A model generated the notes under the pieces. It was not told the origin of the DNA, searched no databases, and saw only the letters and a list, made by a program, of their open reading frames with translations. Shown piece after piece: positions 40,193 through 48,688 of a stretch of 54,604 nt of DNA (position 1 is its first letter; each line of letters starts with the position of its first letter). The position numbers and the translations under genes are program-made. Source of the stretch: CAYOWK01 sp964407665 (GTDB taxonomy: Bacteria > Pseudomonadota > Alphaproteobacteria > Caulobacterales > Hyphomonadaceae); contig CAYOWK010000028.1 in the NCBI GenBank assembly GCA_964407665.1, forward strand, positions 1 through 54,604, given 5' to 3'.

Positions 40193-41291
40193 TCCACTCC
40201 TCGCAAACACCCGGGTCTGTCTCGTGCGCCATGCGGCGGACGCGCTCCGATTCGAACGCTGCTGGCGATAGTTCACCGAGCGCCCAGACAGCCGCGCCCC
40301 GAACCAGCGGGGCATTGTCGTCCAGCCGCCTGATACACGTTTCGGCAAGTCCGGTCGTCCCCGAATTTCCGATCGCGATCATCACATTTCGCACAAACCG
40401 GTCGCGCCCGATCCGCTTGATCGGGGAGCCGGCAAAGACCTCCCGGAACGCCGCATCGTCGAGGTCTGCCAGCTCGCAGAGCAGGGGAGCGTTGAGTTCG
40501 GCGCGCGGATGAAACGCCTCCTCGTGGGCCGTCCTTGCGAACTTGTTCCAGGGGCACACGGCCAGGCAGTCGTCGCAACCGTAGATCCGGTTGCCGATGG
40601 CCTTGCGGAACTCGCGGGGAATCTGGCCCTTCGCCTCGATCGTCAGGTAGGAAATGCAGCGGCGGGCGTCGATCTGGTAGGGCGCCGGGAAGGCCTGCGT
40701 CGGGCAGACGTCGAGGCAGGCGCGGCACGATCCACAGGAATCCTCCGCAGGGGCGTCCGGCTCAAGCTCGGCGTCGGTCAGCATCACGCCCAGGAACAGC
40801 CACGAGCCGAAGTCCCGGCTGACGAGGTTTGTGTGGCGGCCCTGCCAGCCAAGTCCGGCGGCCTGGGCGAGCGGCTTTTCCATCAGGGGCGCCGTATCGA
40901 CAAAGACCTTCACATCTGCGCCGGTCGTCCGGGCAAAATCCCCCGCCAGCTGCTTCAGCTTGCGCTTGAGAATATCGTGATAGTCGGCATTGCGGGCGTA
41001 AACCGAGATGGCGGCATGGTCCGGATATGCCAGTATGCCCATCGGATCATCGTGGGGGCCGTAGTTGAGACCGACAACGACAGCCGACCGGGCCGCCGGC
41101 CACATCGCCGTCGGATGGCTGCGGCGCTCCAGCGTGTCCGCCATCCAGGCCATCTCGCCATGACGCCCGTCCGCGACGAACGCCGCCAGCCGGTCGCCAG
41201 CCTCCCACGGCTGGTCAACCCGTGCTATCCGCACAACGTCAAAGCCGATCGCGGCGGCGTTCGATCTAAGCGCCCGTTCTGTCGGCGGCAT
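40173..41291 (-). CDS. queG: Epoxyqueuosine reductase
   Basis: QueG carries out the last step of queuosine synthesis in tRNA, reducing epoxyqueuosine with cobalamin and two 4Fe-4S clusters. The 372-residue protein has NYGPHDDP, VFVDTAPLMEKPLAQAAGLG, two ferredoxin-like clusters (SCGSCRACLDVCPTQAF and GCDDCLAVCPWNKFA) and a C-terminal HEAT-like region (NAPLVRGAAVWALGELSP). It overlaps mtgA by 20 nt, so both are probably cotranscribed. Confidence 0.95.
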   Translation of the reverse strand: MPPTERALRSNAAAIGFDVVRIARVDQPWEAGDRLAAFVADGRHGEMAWMADTLERRSHPTAMWPAARSAVVVGLNYGPHDDPMGILAYPDHAAISVYARNADYHDILKRKLKQLAGDFARTTGADVKVFVDTAPLMEKPLAQAAGLGWQGRHTNLVSRDFGSWLFLGVMLTDAELEPDAPAEDSCGSCRACLDVCPTQAFPAPYQIDARRCISYLTIEAKGQIPREFRKAIGNRIYGCDDCLAVCPWNKFARTAHEEAFHPRAELNAPLLCELADLDDAAFREVFAGSPIKRIGRDRFVRNVMIAIGNSGTTGLAETCIRRLDDNAPLVRGAAVWALGELSPAAFESERVRRMAHETDPGVCEEWNAGPAD

Positions 41292-41428
41292 GGCTCAGCA
41301 ACCTTGAGGCCGGATATTAACGACTCCAGTATGCACTGGACTAAGCTTCGCCACGAGCGCCCAATAAATAGGCAGGCACGACTGGCGATGCCCGGGCCCG
41401 ATCAACCCTGTTCTCACCTGACCCGCCT

Positions 41429-42856
41429 ATGGATACGACTCGGGGCCTGATGTTCAACGAAATGTTCTCCGCAGACGGTTCCATCCGGCAGCCTTACGAG
41501 GCGGTCTCCCGGTGGATTGAGGAATCCGGCGTCGACCTGCTCAAGCAGCGGCAGCGGGAGGCGGAAGCCATTTTCCGCAAGATCGGCATCACGTTCGCGG
41601 TCTATGGGGAAGGCGGTGATCCCGAGCGCCTGATCCCCTTCGATCTGGTGCCTCGCGTCTTCGGCGCCCAGGAATGGCGCAAGCTGTCGAAAGGCATCCG
41701 CCAGCGCAGCCAGGCGCTCAACGCCTTCCTCTACGATGTCTACCACCGCGGCGAGATCCTGCGGGCGGGCATCATTCCTGAGGATCTGGTCTACCAGAAC
41801 GCGGCTTTCCTCCCGGACATGATCGGCTTCGATCCGCCGGGGAAGGTCTACAGCCACATTGTTGGCGTCGATATCGTCCGGACGGATGACCAGCGCTTCC
41901 AGGTTCTGGAAGACAACTGCCGCACCCCGTCCGGCGTCTCCTACATGCTGGAAAACCGCGAGATCATGATGCGGATGTTCCCGCAGCTGTTCGGCGCCGG
42001 GTTTGTCCAGCCTGTGGACAACTACCCGACACAGCTGCTGCGGACGCTCGAGGAAGTGGCGCCCGCCCGCTGCGAGGACGATCCTACGGTTGTCCTGCTG
42101 ACGCCGGGCTCGCTCAACTCCGCCTACTACGAACACTCCTTCCTCGCCGACCTGATGGGCATCGAGCTGGTCGAACCGCGCGACCTGTTCGTGGACGGCG
42201 GCCTGGTCTGGATGCGCACCACACGCGGTCCACAGCGCGTCGACGTCATCTATCGCCGCATCGACGACGACTACATCGATCCGCTGGCGTTCAAGCGCGA
42301 CAGCCTTCTGGGCGTGCCCGGCATCTTTGACGTCTACCGCTCCGGCGGCGTGACGCTCTGCTCGGCGCCGGGCGCAGGCGTGGCCGACGACAAGGCAATC
42401 TATGTCTTCGTGCCCGACATGATCAAATTCTACCTCGGGGAAACGCCGATCCTCGAGAACGTCCACACATGGCGCTGCGCCGTGCCGGACGACTGCCGCT
42501 ACGTGCTGGACAATCTCAAGGACCTCGTGGTCAAGCGGGTCCACGGTTCGGGTGGTTACGGCATGCTGATCGGACCGCACGCCTCCAAGGCCGAGCTGAA
42601 AGCGTTCGCCAACCAGATCCGTGCGACGCCTTCGGAATTCATCGCCCAGCCGACGCTGGACCTTTCCGCCTCGCCCATCGTGGGGGAGGACGGGATCGAA
42701 TCCCGCCACGTGGACTTCCGGCCCTACTGCCTCGTCGGCAAGGAGATACGTCTGACGCCGGGCGGCCTTACACGCGTCGCCCTCAAGAAAGGCTCCCTGG
42801 TGGTCAATTCCAGCCAGGGCGGCGGCGTCAAGGACACCTGGATACTGGCCGAGTGA
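41429..42856 (+). CDS. Circularly permuted ATP-grasp peptide ligase-like protein
   Basis: The 475-residue protein belongs to the circularly permuted ATP-grasp type 2 family (DUF404/DUF407): FNEMFSADGSIRQPYEAVSR at the start, LPDMIGFDPPGKVYSHIVGV, FQVLEDNCRTPSGVSYMLEN, DDYIDPLAFKRDSLLGVPGI, and late VVKRVHGSGGYGMLIGPHAS. Relatives are predicted to form amide bonds, joining amino acids into peptides. It is the first gene of a four-gene operon with alpha-E, transglutaminase-like and Anbu genes (spacing 1, 4 and 11 nt). Start is ATG 41429; ATG 41450 is an alternative. Substrates unknown. Confidence 0.92.
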   Translation: MDTTRGLMFNEMFSADGSIRQPYEAVSRWIEESGVDLLKQRQREAEAIFRKIGITFAVYGEGGDPERLIPFDLVPRVFGAQEWRKLSKGIRQRSQALNAFLYDVYHRGEILRAGIIPEDLVYQNAAFLPDMIGFDPPGKVYSHIVGVDIVRTDDQRFQVLEDNCRTPSGVSYMLENREIMMRMFPQLFGAGFVQPVDNYPTQLLRTLEEVAPARCEDDPTVVLLTPGSLNSAYYEHSFLADLMGIELVEPRDLFVDGGLVWMRTTRGPQRVDVIYRRIDDDYIDPLAFKRDSLLGVPGIFDVYRSGGVTLCSAPGAGVADDKAIYVFVPDMIKFYLGETPILENVHTWRCAVPDDCRYVLDNLKDLVVKRVHGSGGYGMLIGPHASKAELKAFANQIRATPSEFIAQPTLDLSASPIVGEDGIESRHVDFRPYCLVGKEIRLTPGGLTRVALKKGSLVVNSSQGGGVKDTWILAE

Positions 42857-42857
42857 C

Positions 42858-43787
42858 ATGCTGAGCCGCACCGCCGAAAACCTGTTCTGGATGGGCCGCT
42901 ACATGGAGCGCGCGGACGCGACCGCGCGCCTCATCGAGATGGGGCACCGCATGGCGATGCTGCCGGGCTCGAACGAGATGGAGGAGTGGCGCTCGGTCGC
43001 AACGGCGTCCGGATCGGCGCTCGACATCGCCGAGAAGAGCGAGCTCACGCCGGACGACGTCATCGGGCGGCTCCTGCTTGACGACGAAAACCCCTCCTCG
43101 ATCCGGTCCTGCCTGCAGCAGGCCCGCGCCAATGGACGCGCGATCCGCACGGCGCTGACGCAGGACATGTGGGAAGCGCTCAACGACAACTGGCGCCAGC
43201 TCGGCCAGATCGACGCCCAGACGGCGCGCCGCAACCTGCCGGGCCTGCTGGAGTGGGCGAAGAACCGGACGGCCGCCTTCCGGGGGGCCTCGGAAATCTC
43301 GCTGCTCCGCAATGACGGCTATTACTTCCTGCGCATGGGCGGGCTGATCGAGCGCGCGGACATGACCCTGCGCCTGCTGGACGTGAAGTATTATGTCCTT
43401 CTGCCGGAGACGGATGTCGTCGGCGGCGGCCGCGACTATCACCAGTGGACCAGCGTCCTGCGCGCGACCAGCGCGCTGCGCGCCTACCACCACGTCTACA
43501 AGGGCGACTACACCCCCTGGGGGATCGCTGACTTCCTGATCCTGAACCACCAGTTCCCGCGCTCGGTCGCCTTCTGCTTCCGCGCCATCCAGCGCTACCT
43601 CGACGAACTGGCGGACCTGTACGACGAGCGTCAGGACTGCAACGATACGGCGGCCGGGATGGTCGCCCGGCTTGAACATCTGGACATCGAGGAGCTGTTC
43701 CAGGCCGGGCTTCACGAATTCATCGCCGGCGCGGTCGGCTCGACCCGTCGCCTGTCCGCCGAAATCAGCCGCGCGTACCATTTCTAG
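42858..43787 (+). CDS. Alpha-E domain protein
   Basis: The 309-residue protein is all alpha-helical and begins LSRTAENLFWMGRYMERADA, the signature of the alpha-E domain (DUF403). Other conserved stretches are AHELEE-like NEMEEWRSVATASGSALDIA, ALTQDMWEALNDNWRQL and VAFCFRAIQRYLDELADLYD. It almost always accompanies the circularly permuted ATP-grasp gene and may be its partner or scaffold. It starts 1 nt after the ATP-grasp stop. Confidence 0.93.
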   Translation: MLSRTAENLFWMGRYMERADATARLIEMGHRMAMLPGSNEMEEWRSVATASGSALDIAEKSELTPDDVIGRLLLDDENPSSIRSCLQQARANGRAIRTALTQDMWEALNDNWRQLGQIDAQTARRNLPGLLEWAKNRTAAFRGASEISLLRNDGYYFLRMGGLIERADMTLRLLDVKYYVLLPETDVVGGGRDYHQWTSVLRATSALRAYHHVYKGDYTPWGIADFLILNHQFPRSVAFCFRAIQRYLDELADLYDERQDCNDTAAGMVARLEHLDIEELFQAGLHEFIAGAVGSTRRLSAEISRAYHF

Positions 43788-43791
43788 TCAC

Positions 43792-44592
43792 ATGCTCATT
43801 TCGATCCGCCATACAACCACCTACACCTACGAGCCGGCCATCGACCGCTGCGCGTTGCGGCTGCGCCTGTTCCCCGCCAGCTTCGCAAGCCAGCAGGTTC
43901 GCTCCTGGAACGTCAGCGTGAACGGGGAGTCCATCGATCCCCTGCTGACGACGCCCTGCGGCAGCGGCGAATCCCTGTGGACGACCCAGTTCAGCTGCGA
44001 ACAGGTCGAGGTCACGGCGACCGGCATGGTCGATACCGAGAACTCCGCCGGTCTGGTTCGCGGCCTCAAGGAGACGATCCGCCCGGGCGTCTACCGGCGG
44101 GCCAGCCACCTGACCGCGCCTGACGCCGCCATCGAGGCGCTGGCCCGCAGCATCGGCGAGGGACAGCCGCTCGATCGCATGCACAGGCTCTGCGGCGCCG
44201 TCCGCGACGCCATCGACTATACGCCGGGCGCGACGGACATGGGCACCACCGCCGGGCAGGCCCTCCGCCGGGGGGCCGGCGTCTGTCAGGACCACGCCCA
44301 CGTCTTCGTCACCGCCGCCCGCGCGATGGGTTTCCCCGCACGTTATGTAGTCGGTTACCTTCTGGCTGCCGTCGGCGACCAGCTTGAGACACATGCGTGG
44401 GGCGAAGCGTTCGTTCCGGACCTCGGATGGGTGGGGTTCGACGCCGCCAACCGCCTCTGCCCGACCGAGCGGTATGTACGTCTGGCCTGCGGGCTCGACG
44501 CTGATGACGCGGCGCCTCTCCGGGGCAGCCATGGCGGCGGCGGCAAAGAGTCTTTGTCCGCGCGGGTCGACATGGTCCAAACCCAACAATAA
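43792..44592 (+). CDS. Transglutaminase-like cysteine protease
   Basis: The 266-residue protein has an N-terminal beta domain (ISIRHTTTYTYEPAIDRCAL) and a transglutaminase-like core: Cys in RRGAGVCQDHAHVFVTAARA, His in LETHAWGEAFVPDLGWVGFD and Asp in the same segment. The triad is complete. Such enzymes in this context are thought to cleave or transfer peptides. I chose ATG 43792, 4 nt after the alpha-E stop. Confidence 0.92.
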   Translation: MLISIRHTTTYTYEPAIDRCALRLRLFPASFASQQVRSWNVSVNGESIDPLLTTPCGSGESLWTTQFSCEQVEVTATGMVDTENSAGLVRGLKETIRPGVYRRASHLTAPDAAIEALARSIGEGQPLDRMHRLCGAVRDAIDYTPGATDMGTTAGQALRRGAGVCQDHAHVFVTAARAMGFPARYVVGYLLAAVGDQLETHAWGEAFVPDLGWVGFDAANRLCPTERYVRLACGLDADDAAPLRGSHGGGGKESLSARVDMVQTQQ

Positions 44593-44603
44593 AAGCCCGA
44601 CCC

Positions 44604-45338
44604 ATGACTTATTGCGTCGGGTTGAAGCTCAAGGCCGGGCTGGTCCTCTTGTCGGACACGCGTACGAACGCGGGTCTCGACAATATTTCGCGCTATCGGA
44701 AGATGTTCATTTTCGAAACGACCGGCGAGCGGGTCATTACGCTTATGGCCGCTGGCAACCTGTCAGTGACGCAGGGCGTGGTTAACCAGCTCCAGAGCGA
44801 CATCGACCATTCCGCCGAGGAAGACGACGTCGAGACCATTCTCAACTGCAAGACCATCTATCGCGCCGCCCAGCTGGTCGGGCAGGCGATGCGCGACGTC
44901 CAGGCGCGCGACCGCGCCAGCATTGAGGCATCGGGGGCAGGGGCAGACGCCTCGATCATCGTGGCCGGCGAGCGGCTGGGCGGAGAACCGCGGTTGTTCC
45001 TCGTCTACACCGCCGGAAACTTCATCGAGGCCGGGGAGGACACCCCCTACCTTCAGGTCGGCGAGCACAAGTACGGCAAACCGATCCTGGACCGCGTCAT
45101 CCGTCCCGAAACGACGCTGGAAGAGGCTATCAAGGCCGTGCTTGTTTCCATGGATTCGACCCTTCGCTCGAACCTGTCCGTCGGCATGCCGCTCGACCTC
45201 TGCGTCATTCGGGCTGGCCGGTTTCACGCGGACACGCTCAGAATAGAGAATGACCACCCGGAATTTCGTCAGATAAGCGACAGCTGGGCCAACACGCTCC
45301 GTGTCGGGTTCCACTCCCTCCCCAAGATCACGATCTGA
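44604..45338 (+). CDS. Anbu proteasome-like peptidase
   Basis: The 244-residue protein begins MTYCVGLKLKAGLVLLSDTR, the Anbu start; after removal of Met, Thr would be the N-terminal nucleophile. Further marks are LMAAGNLSVTQGVVNQLQSD, ADASIIVAGERLGGEPRLFL and MDSTLRSNLSVGMPLDLCVI. Anbu is a bacterial relative of HslV and the proteasome beta subunit that forms open helical or ring assemblies; physiological substrates are unknown. It ends the ATP-grasp/alpha-E/transglutaminase operon. Confidence 0.93.
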   Translation: MTYCVGLKLKAGLVLLSDTRTNAGLDNISRYRKMFIFETTGERVITLMAAGNLSVTQGVVNQLQSDIDHSAEEDDVETILNCKTIYRAAQLVGQAMRDVQARDRASIEASGAGADASIIVAGERLGGEPRLFLVYTAGNFIEAGEDTPYLQVGEHKYGKPILDRVIRPETTLEEAIKAVLVSMDSTLRSNLSVGMPLDLCVIRAGRFHADTLRIENDHPEFRQISDSWANTLRVGFHSLPKITI

Positions 45339-45492
45339 TAACCGGGCGATTCTGCTTCGGCTGCGGCAAATCAGGGCCAAGCCGCCCTCCCGGCGCAAAG
45401 CGGCTGCAATGACATTGCTTTCGCGCGCTGCGTATTGATAACGTCCCGCAAATTGCCAGGCCGCAGACGCCGGCGAGCGGGAGAGTACGACT

Positions 45493-47136
45493 ATGGAAAC
45501 TGCGAACGGCGCCCCGCCGTCAGGGCGCCCATCGGGCATCGGCCGTCTGTTCATCCGAAAATCCGTGGAACAGATGCACGCCGAGTTCCAGGGCGGTGAG
45601 CTGAAGCGCTCGCTTGGTGCGATCAACCTCATCCTGCTGGGTATCGGCTGCATCATCGGCACGGGCATCTTTGTGCTGACGGGCCGGGCGGCTGCCGAGT
45701 TCGCCGGCCCCGGGATCATGATATCGTTCGTGATCACCGGCACGCTGTGCGCCTTCGTGGCGCTGGCCTATTCGGAACTGGCCGCAGCGATCCCGGTTTC
45801 GGGTTCGGCCTACTCATATTCCTACGCATCTCTGGGCGAGTTCGTCGCCTGGATCATGGGGCTGCTGCTGGTTCTCGAGTACGGCGTTGCAGCCTCCACC
45901 GTGGCCGTCGGCTGGTCCGGCTATGTCACGAGCCTGCTTCTCGACTTTGGCATCGAGCTGCCGAAGGCGCTGACCATGTCGCCGATGCAGACCTTTACCG
46001 ACCCTGTGACCGGGGAGGTTATCCGCGGTTTCGTCAACCTTCCGGCTGTCATCGGCATTGCCGCCGTCACCTCGCTTCTCACAGTCGGGATCACTGAATC
46101 CGCTACGGCGAACAACATCGTGGTCGCGATCAAGGTCACGGTCGTCATCGCCTTCATCGTGATCGGCGCTTTCTATGTGAAGCCGGAATTGTGGTCGCCA
46201 CTGATCCCCCCGCAAACGCCTGCACCGCCTCCGGGCTCGGACATGAGCATCTGGGGCCAGATCAGCCGCGCCCTCGGGGACGTCCTGACGGGCAACAACA
46301 CATCGCAATACGGTGTCGGCGGCCTGATCACCGGCGCCGCCGTTATCTTCTTCGCCTACATCGGGTTTGAGGCCGTCTCGACTGCCGGCGCCGAATCGAA
46401 GAATCCGGGCCGTGACATGCCGATCGGCATCATCGGTTCGCTGGTGATCTGCACGATCCTGTACATTGCCACCTGCGCGGTGCTGGTCGGCATCGTGCCC
46501 TATACAGAACTCAATGATCCTGCTCCGATCGCGAAAGCGGTGAATGCGATCGGGCTGCCGTGGTTCGCTTTCCTGGTGAAGCTCGGCGCATTCGCGGGTC
46601 TTTCGTCCGTGATGCTGGTTCTGCTCTACGGCCAGACCCGTATCTTCTATTCAATGTCGCGCGACGGCCTGCTGCCGCCCATCTTCTCGATGGTGAACCC
46701 GAAAACGAAGACGCCCTGGTTCAACACGCTGCTCGTCGGCGCTGTGGCATGCGGCTTTGCCGGCTTCATGGACCTCGACTTCCTGGGCAACATCACCAAC
46801 GTCGGTACGCTGGTCGCCTTCTCGATCATCTGCGTGACGGTGATCTACCTGCGGTTTGCGCGTCCCAACATGCCGCGACCGTTCAAGATGCCGATCTACG
46901 CCATCGTGCCGATCGCCACGCTCGGCGCCCTGATGTGCTTCATCCTGCTGATGTCGCTGATGGCCCATGAGCTGACCCGCAACTTCTTCCTGCTCTATCT
47001 GGCAGGCGGACTGGTCATCTACTTCGTCTACGGCATGTGGCACTCGAAACTGGCCCGCGGCGAAGTTGTGCTGGGCCACGAGCCCAATCCGGATCTCGTC
47101 CAGGCGGGCGTCGAGGAGGGCGTTCCCAAGCCCTGA
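45493..47136 (+). CDS. APC-family amino acid permease
   Basis: The 547-residue protein has a cytoplasmic N-terminus with SVEQMHAEFQGGELKRSLGA, then about 12 helices. The first helix carries LILLGIGCIIGTGIFVLTG, the substrate-binding loop of the APC/CAT family, followed by ALAYSELAAAIPVSGSAYSY and, later, FFAYIGFEAVSTAGAESKNP. It should import cationic or neutral amino acids with a proton. It starts 154 bp after Anbu on the same strand; a link to peptide breakdown is possible but unproven. Confidence 0.93.
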   Translation: METANGAPPSGRPSGIGRLFIRKSVEQMHAEFQGGELKRSLGAINLILLGIGCIIGTGIFVLTGRAAAEFAGPGIMISFVITGTLCAFVALAYSELAAAIPVSGSAYSYSYASLGEFVAWIMGLLLVLEYGVAASTVAVGWSGYVTSLLLDFGIELPKALTMSPMQTFTDPVTGEVIRGFVNLPAVIGIAAVTSLLTVGITESATANNIVVAIKVTVVIAFIVIGAFYVKPELWSPLIPPQTPAPPPGSDMSIWGQISRALGDVLTGNNTSQYGVGGLITGAAVIFFAYIGFEAVSTAGAESKNPGRDMPIGIIGSLVICTILYIATCAVLVGIVPYTELNDPAPIAKAVNAIGLPWFAFLVKLGAFAGLSSVMLVLLYGQTRIFYSMSRDGLLPPIFSMVNPKTKTPWFNTLLVGAVACGFAGFMDLDFLGNITNVGTLVAFSIICVTVIYLRFARPNMPRPFKMPIYAIVPIATLGALMCFILLMSLMAHELTRNFFLLYLAGGLVIYFVYGMWHSKLARGEVVLGHEPNPDLVQAGVEEGVPKP

Positions 47137-47228
47137 GGCTTCGCCTGATCACGGGGCTGGGCTCGACAGCCTGTTCCGGTCTAGCTTCTCCCAGCAGGCG
47201 TTCACGCGCCGAGAGGGAGAAGCGCGAC

Positions 47229-47582
47229 ATGTTCGAAAGCATCATGAACGGCGAGTACGACCTTGCGGCCATTGCGTCCGCTGCGGGGCTCGGCGGCGGA
47301 GCGGTTTCCAGCGTTGCTGCGGTAATGGTCTTCAAGGGGGTGATCATGCGGATCATCACCCAGCTGATCCTGACGACCGTCCTGACGGGCGTCGGCTTCG
47401 TGGTGCTTCTCAACGTCCTGGGTTTCCAGATCGTGCCGCGTGACAATATCGCGGCGGCTTCGCCCCCGGTGATGGCGGGCGACAGCTTCTCGACCCAGTC
47501 GGTGCAACCGCAGACGGCCGAGGCGCCCGCGGCCAGCGGCGAGAAGGTCTACTACGTGCAGTCGCCGTTCCGGAAATCCTGA
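47229..47582 (+). CDS. Hypothetical small membrane protein
   Basis: The 117-residue protein has a short N-terminal helix with Gly/Ala-rich LAAIASAAGLGGGAVSSVAA, a strong membrane helix at about residues 42-66 (IITQLILTTVLTGVGFVVLL) and a hydrophilic tail ending YYVQSPFRKS. No known family. ATG 47229 follows GAGGGAGAAG. It is downstream of the permease and ends at a hairpin (47587-47616). Confidence 0.55.
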   Translation: MFESIMNGEYDLAAIASAAGLGGGAVSSVAAVMVFKGVIMRIITQLILTTVLTGVGFVVLLNVLGFQIVPRDNIAAASPPVMAGDSFSTQSVQPQTAEAPAASGEKVYYVQSPFRKS

Positions 47583-47586
47583 CGCA

Positions 47587-47616
47587 AGCGCCGCGCTCCT
47601 TGCGGGGCGCGGCGCT
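47587..47616. terminator. Strong hairpin between convergent genes
   Basis: AGCGCCGCGC pairs with GCGCGGCGCT (10 bp) around a 10-nt loop, between the small membrane protein gene and the MBL-fold gene. No U-tract is seen on either side. Confidence 0.6.
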
Positions 47617-47638
47617 GCCATTCAGTCGAAGAAGGCGA

Positions 47639-48589
47639 TCAGCCGGCTTCGGGAACCCAGACGTACGTCTCGCCCTGCTTCTCGAACTTGCCGATGCCGG
47701 GGAAGGGGAAGTGGACGGCGTAGATGCGTTGGCCAGCGGCCGCGGAGGTTTCCAGAACGGCCTTGCGGCTGGCCTGGGCGATCGGCGCGTCGCCGTCGAA
47801 CTGGATCGTCCAGTCCGGCTGCTGAACAGAGATCACCGAGTGGTGCATCGTGTCGCCGATGTAGAGCAGCGACTCTGCGCCGGACATGATCAGGTAGCCC
47901 GAGTGGCCGGGCGTGTGTCCCTGGATGTCGTTCGCCTTGACGACGCCGGGCACGACTTCCTCGCCAGCCTGGAAGGCGGCGACCTTCGGGGTGATCGCGG
48001 CGACCATGGCCGCCATCTGGGCGTTGGCCTGCATCGCCGTCCATTCATTGGCCGAGATGCGGATCGTTGCGTTCGGGAAGACGAGGGCGCCCTCCGCGCT
48101 CACGAGGCCGCCGACATGGTCGCCATGCGCGTGGCTGATGAAGATGTCAGTCACCGACGCCGGATCGACGCCTGCCGCCGCCATCGAGGCCGGCAGCTTG
48201 CCGCCATTGGGGCCGAAGGCCGCGCCCGCGCCGGTGTCGAACAGCATGACCTTGTCGGCGGTCTTCACCAGCAGCGGCTGGATGGACAGATCGAGCATGT
48301 CGGTCGACAGGCCGGCTGCGGTGAGCACGGCGTCAACCTCGGGCTTCGTCTTGTTGACGGCCAGTGTCTTGTTGTCGTTCGGCGTCTGCAGCGCGCCATC
48401 GCGCATTGCAGCGGCCTGAAGCTCGCCGATCGTGAAGGGCTTCACGTCTGCGCTGCCGGGAATTGGCGCGATGGCGGGCGCTGCGGGAGCGGCCGGTTCG
48501 GCTACAGGCGTCTCCTCGGGCGCGGGAGCACAGGCAGAGAGCGAAAGCGCCAGCGCCATGACGGCTGTCGATGCGGTCAGGAATTTCAT
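47639..48589 (-). CDS. MBL-fold metallo-hydrolase lipoprotein
   Basis: The 316-residue protein has a lipoprotein signal (ALALSLSACA), a Pro/Ala linker and a metallo-beta-lactamase fold: VMLFDTGAGAAFGPNGGKLP, the zinc motif FISHAHGDHVGGL, IQGHTPGHSGYLIMSGAESL, YIGDTMHHSVI and a C-terminal VHFPFPGIGKFE. It resembles quorum-quenching lactonase or general MBL hydrolases. Substrate unknown. The upstream neighbour at 48689-49543 is a second MBL-fold enzyme of a different subclass. Confidence 0.88.
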   Translation of the reverse strand: MKFLTASTAVMALALSLSACAPAPEETPVAEPAAPAAPAIAPIPGSADVKPFTIGELQAAAMRDGALQTPNDNKTLAVNKTKPEVDAVLTAAGLSTDMLDLSIQPLLVKTADKVMLFDTGAGAAFGPNGGKLPASMAAAGVDPASVTDIFISHAHGDHVGGLVSAEGALVFPNATIRISANEWTAMQANAQMAAMVAAITPKVAAFQAGEEVVPGVVKANDIQGHTPGHSGYLIMSGAESLLYIGDTMHHSVISVQQPDWTIQFDGDAPIAQASRKAVLETSAAAGQRIYAVHFPFPGIGKFEKQGETYVWVPEAG

Positions 48590-48688
48590 TGGGATCTCCC
48601 GTTCAGGCGCCAGAGGAGCGCCGGACTGTGCGCGGACACTAGTTGCTCGCAATGACAGTTCAATCCTTGCAAGGCCCGAACGACGGGC

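Noticed and set aside
41414..42871. Minus-strand frame of 485 residues opposite the ATP-grasp gene
   Set aside because: Composition of a shadow frame (Asp/His/Val/Arg-rich); the plus-strand protein carries the family signatures.
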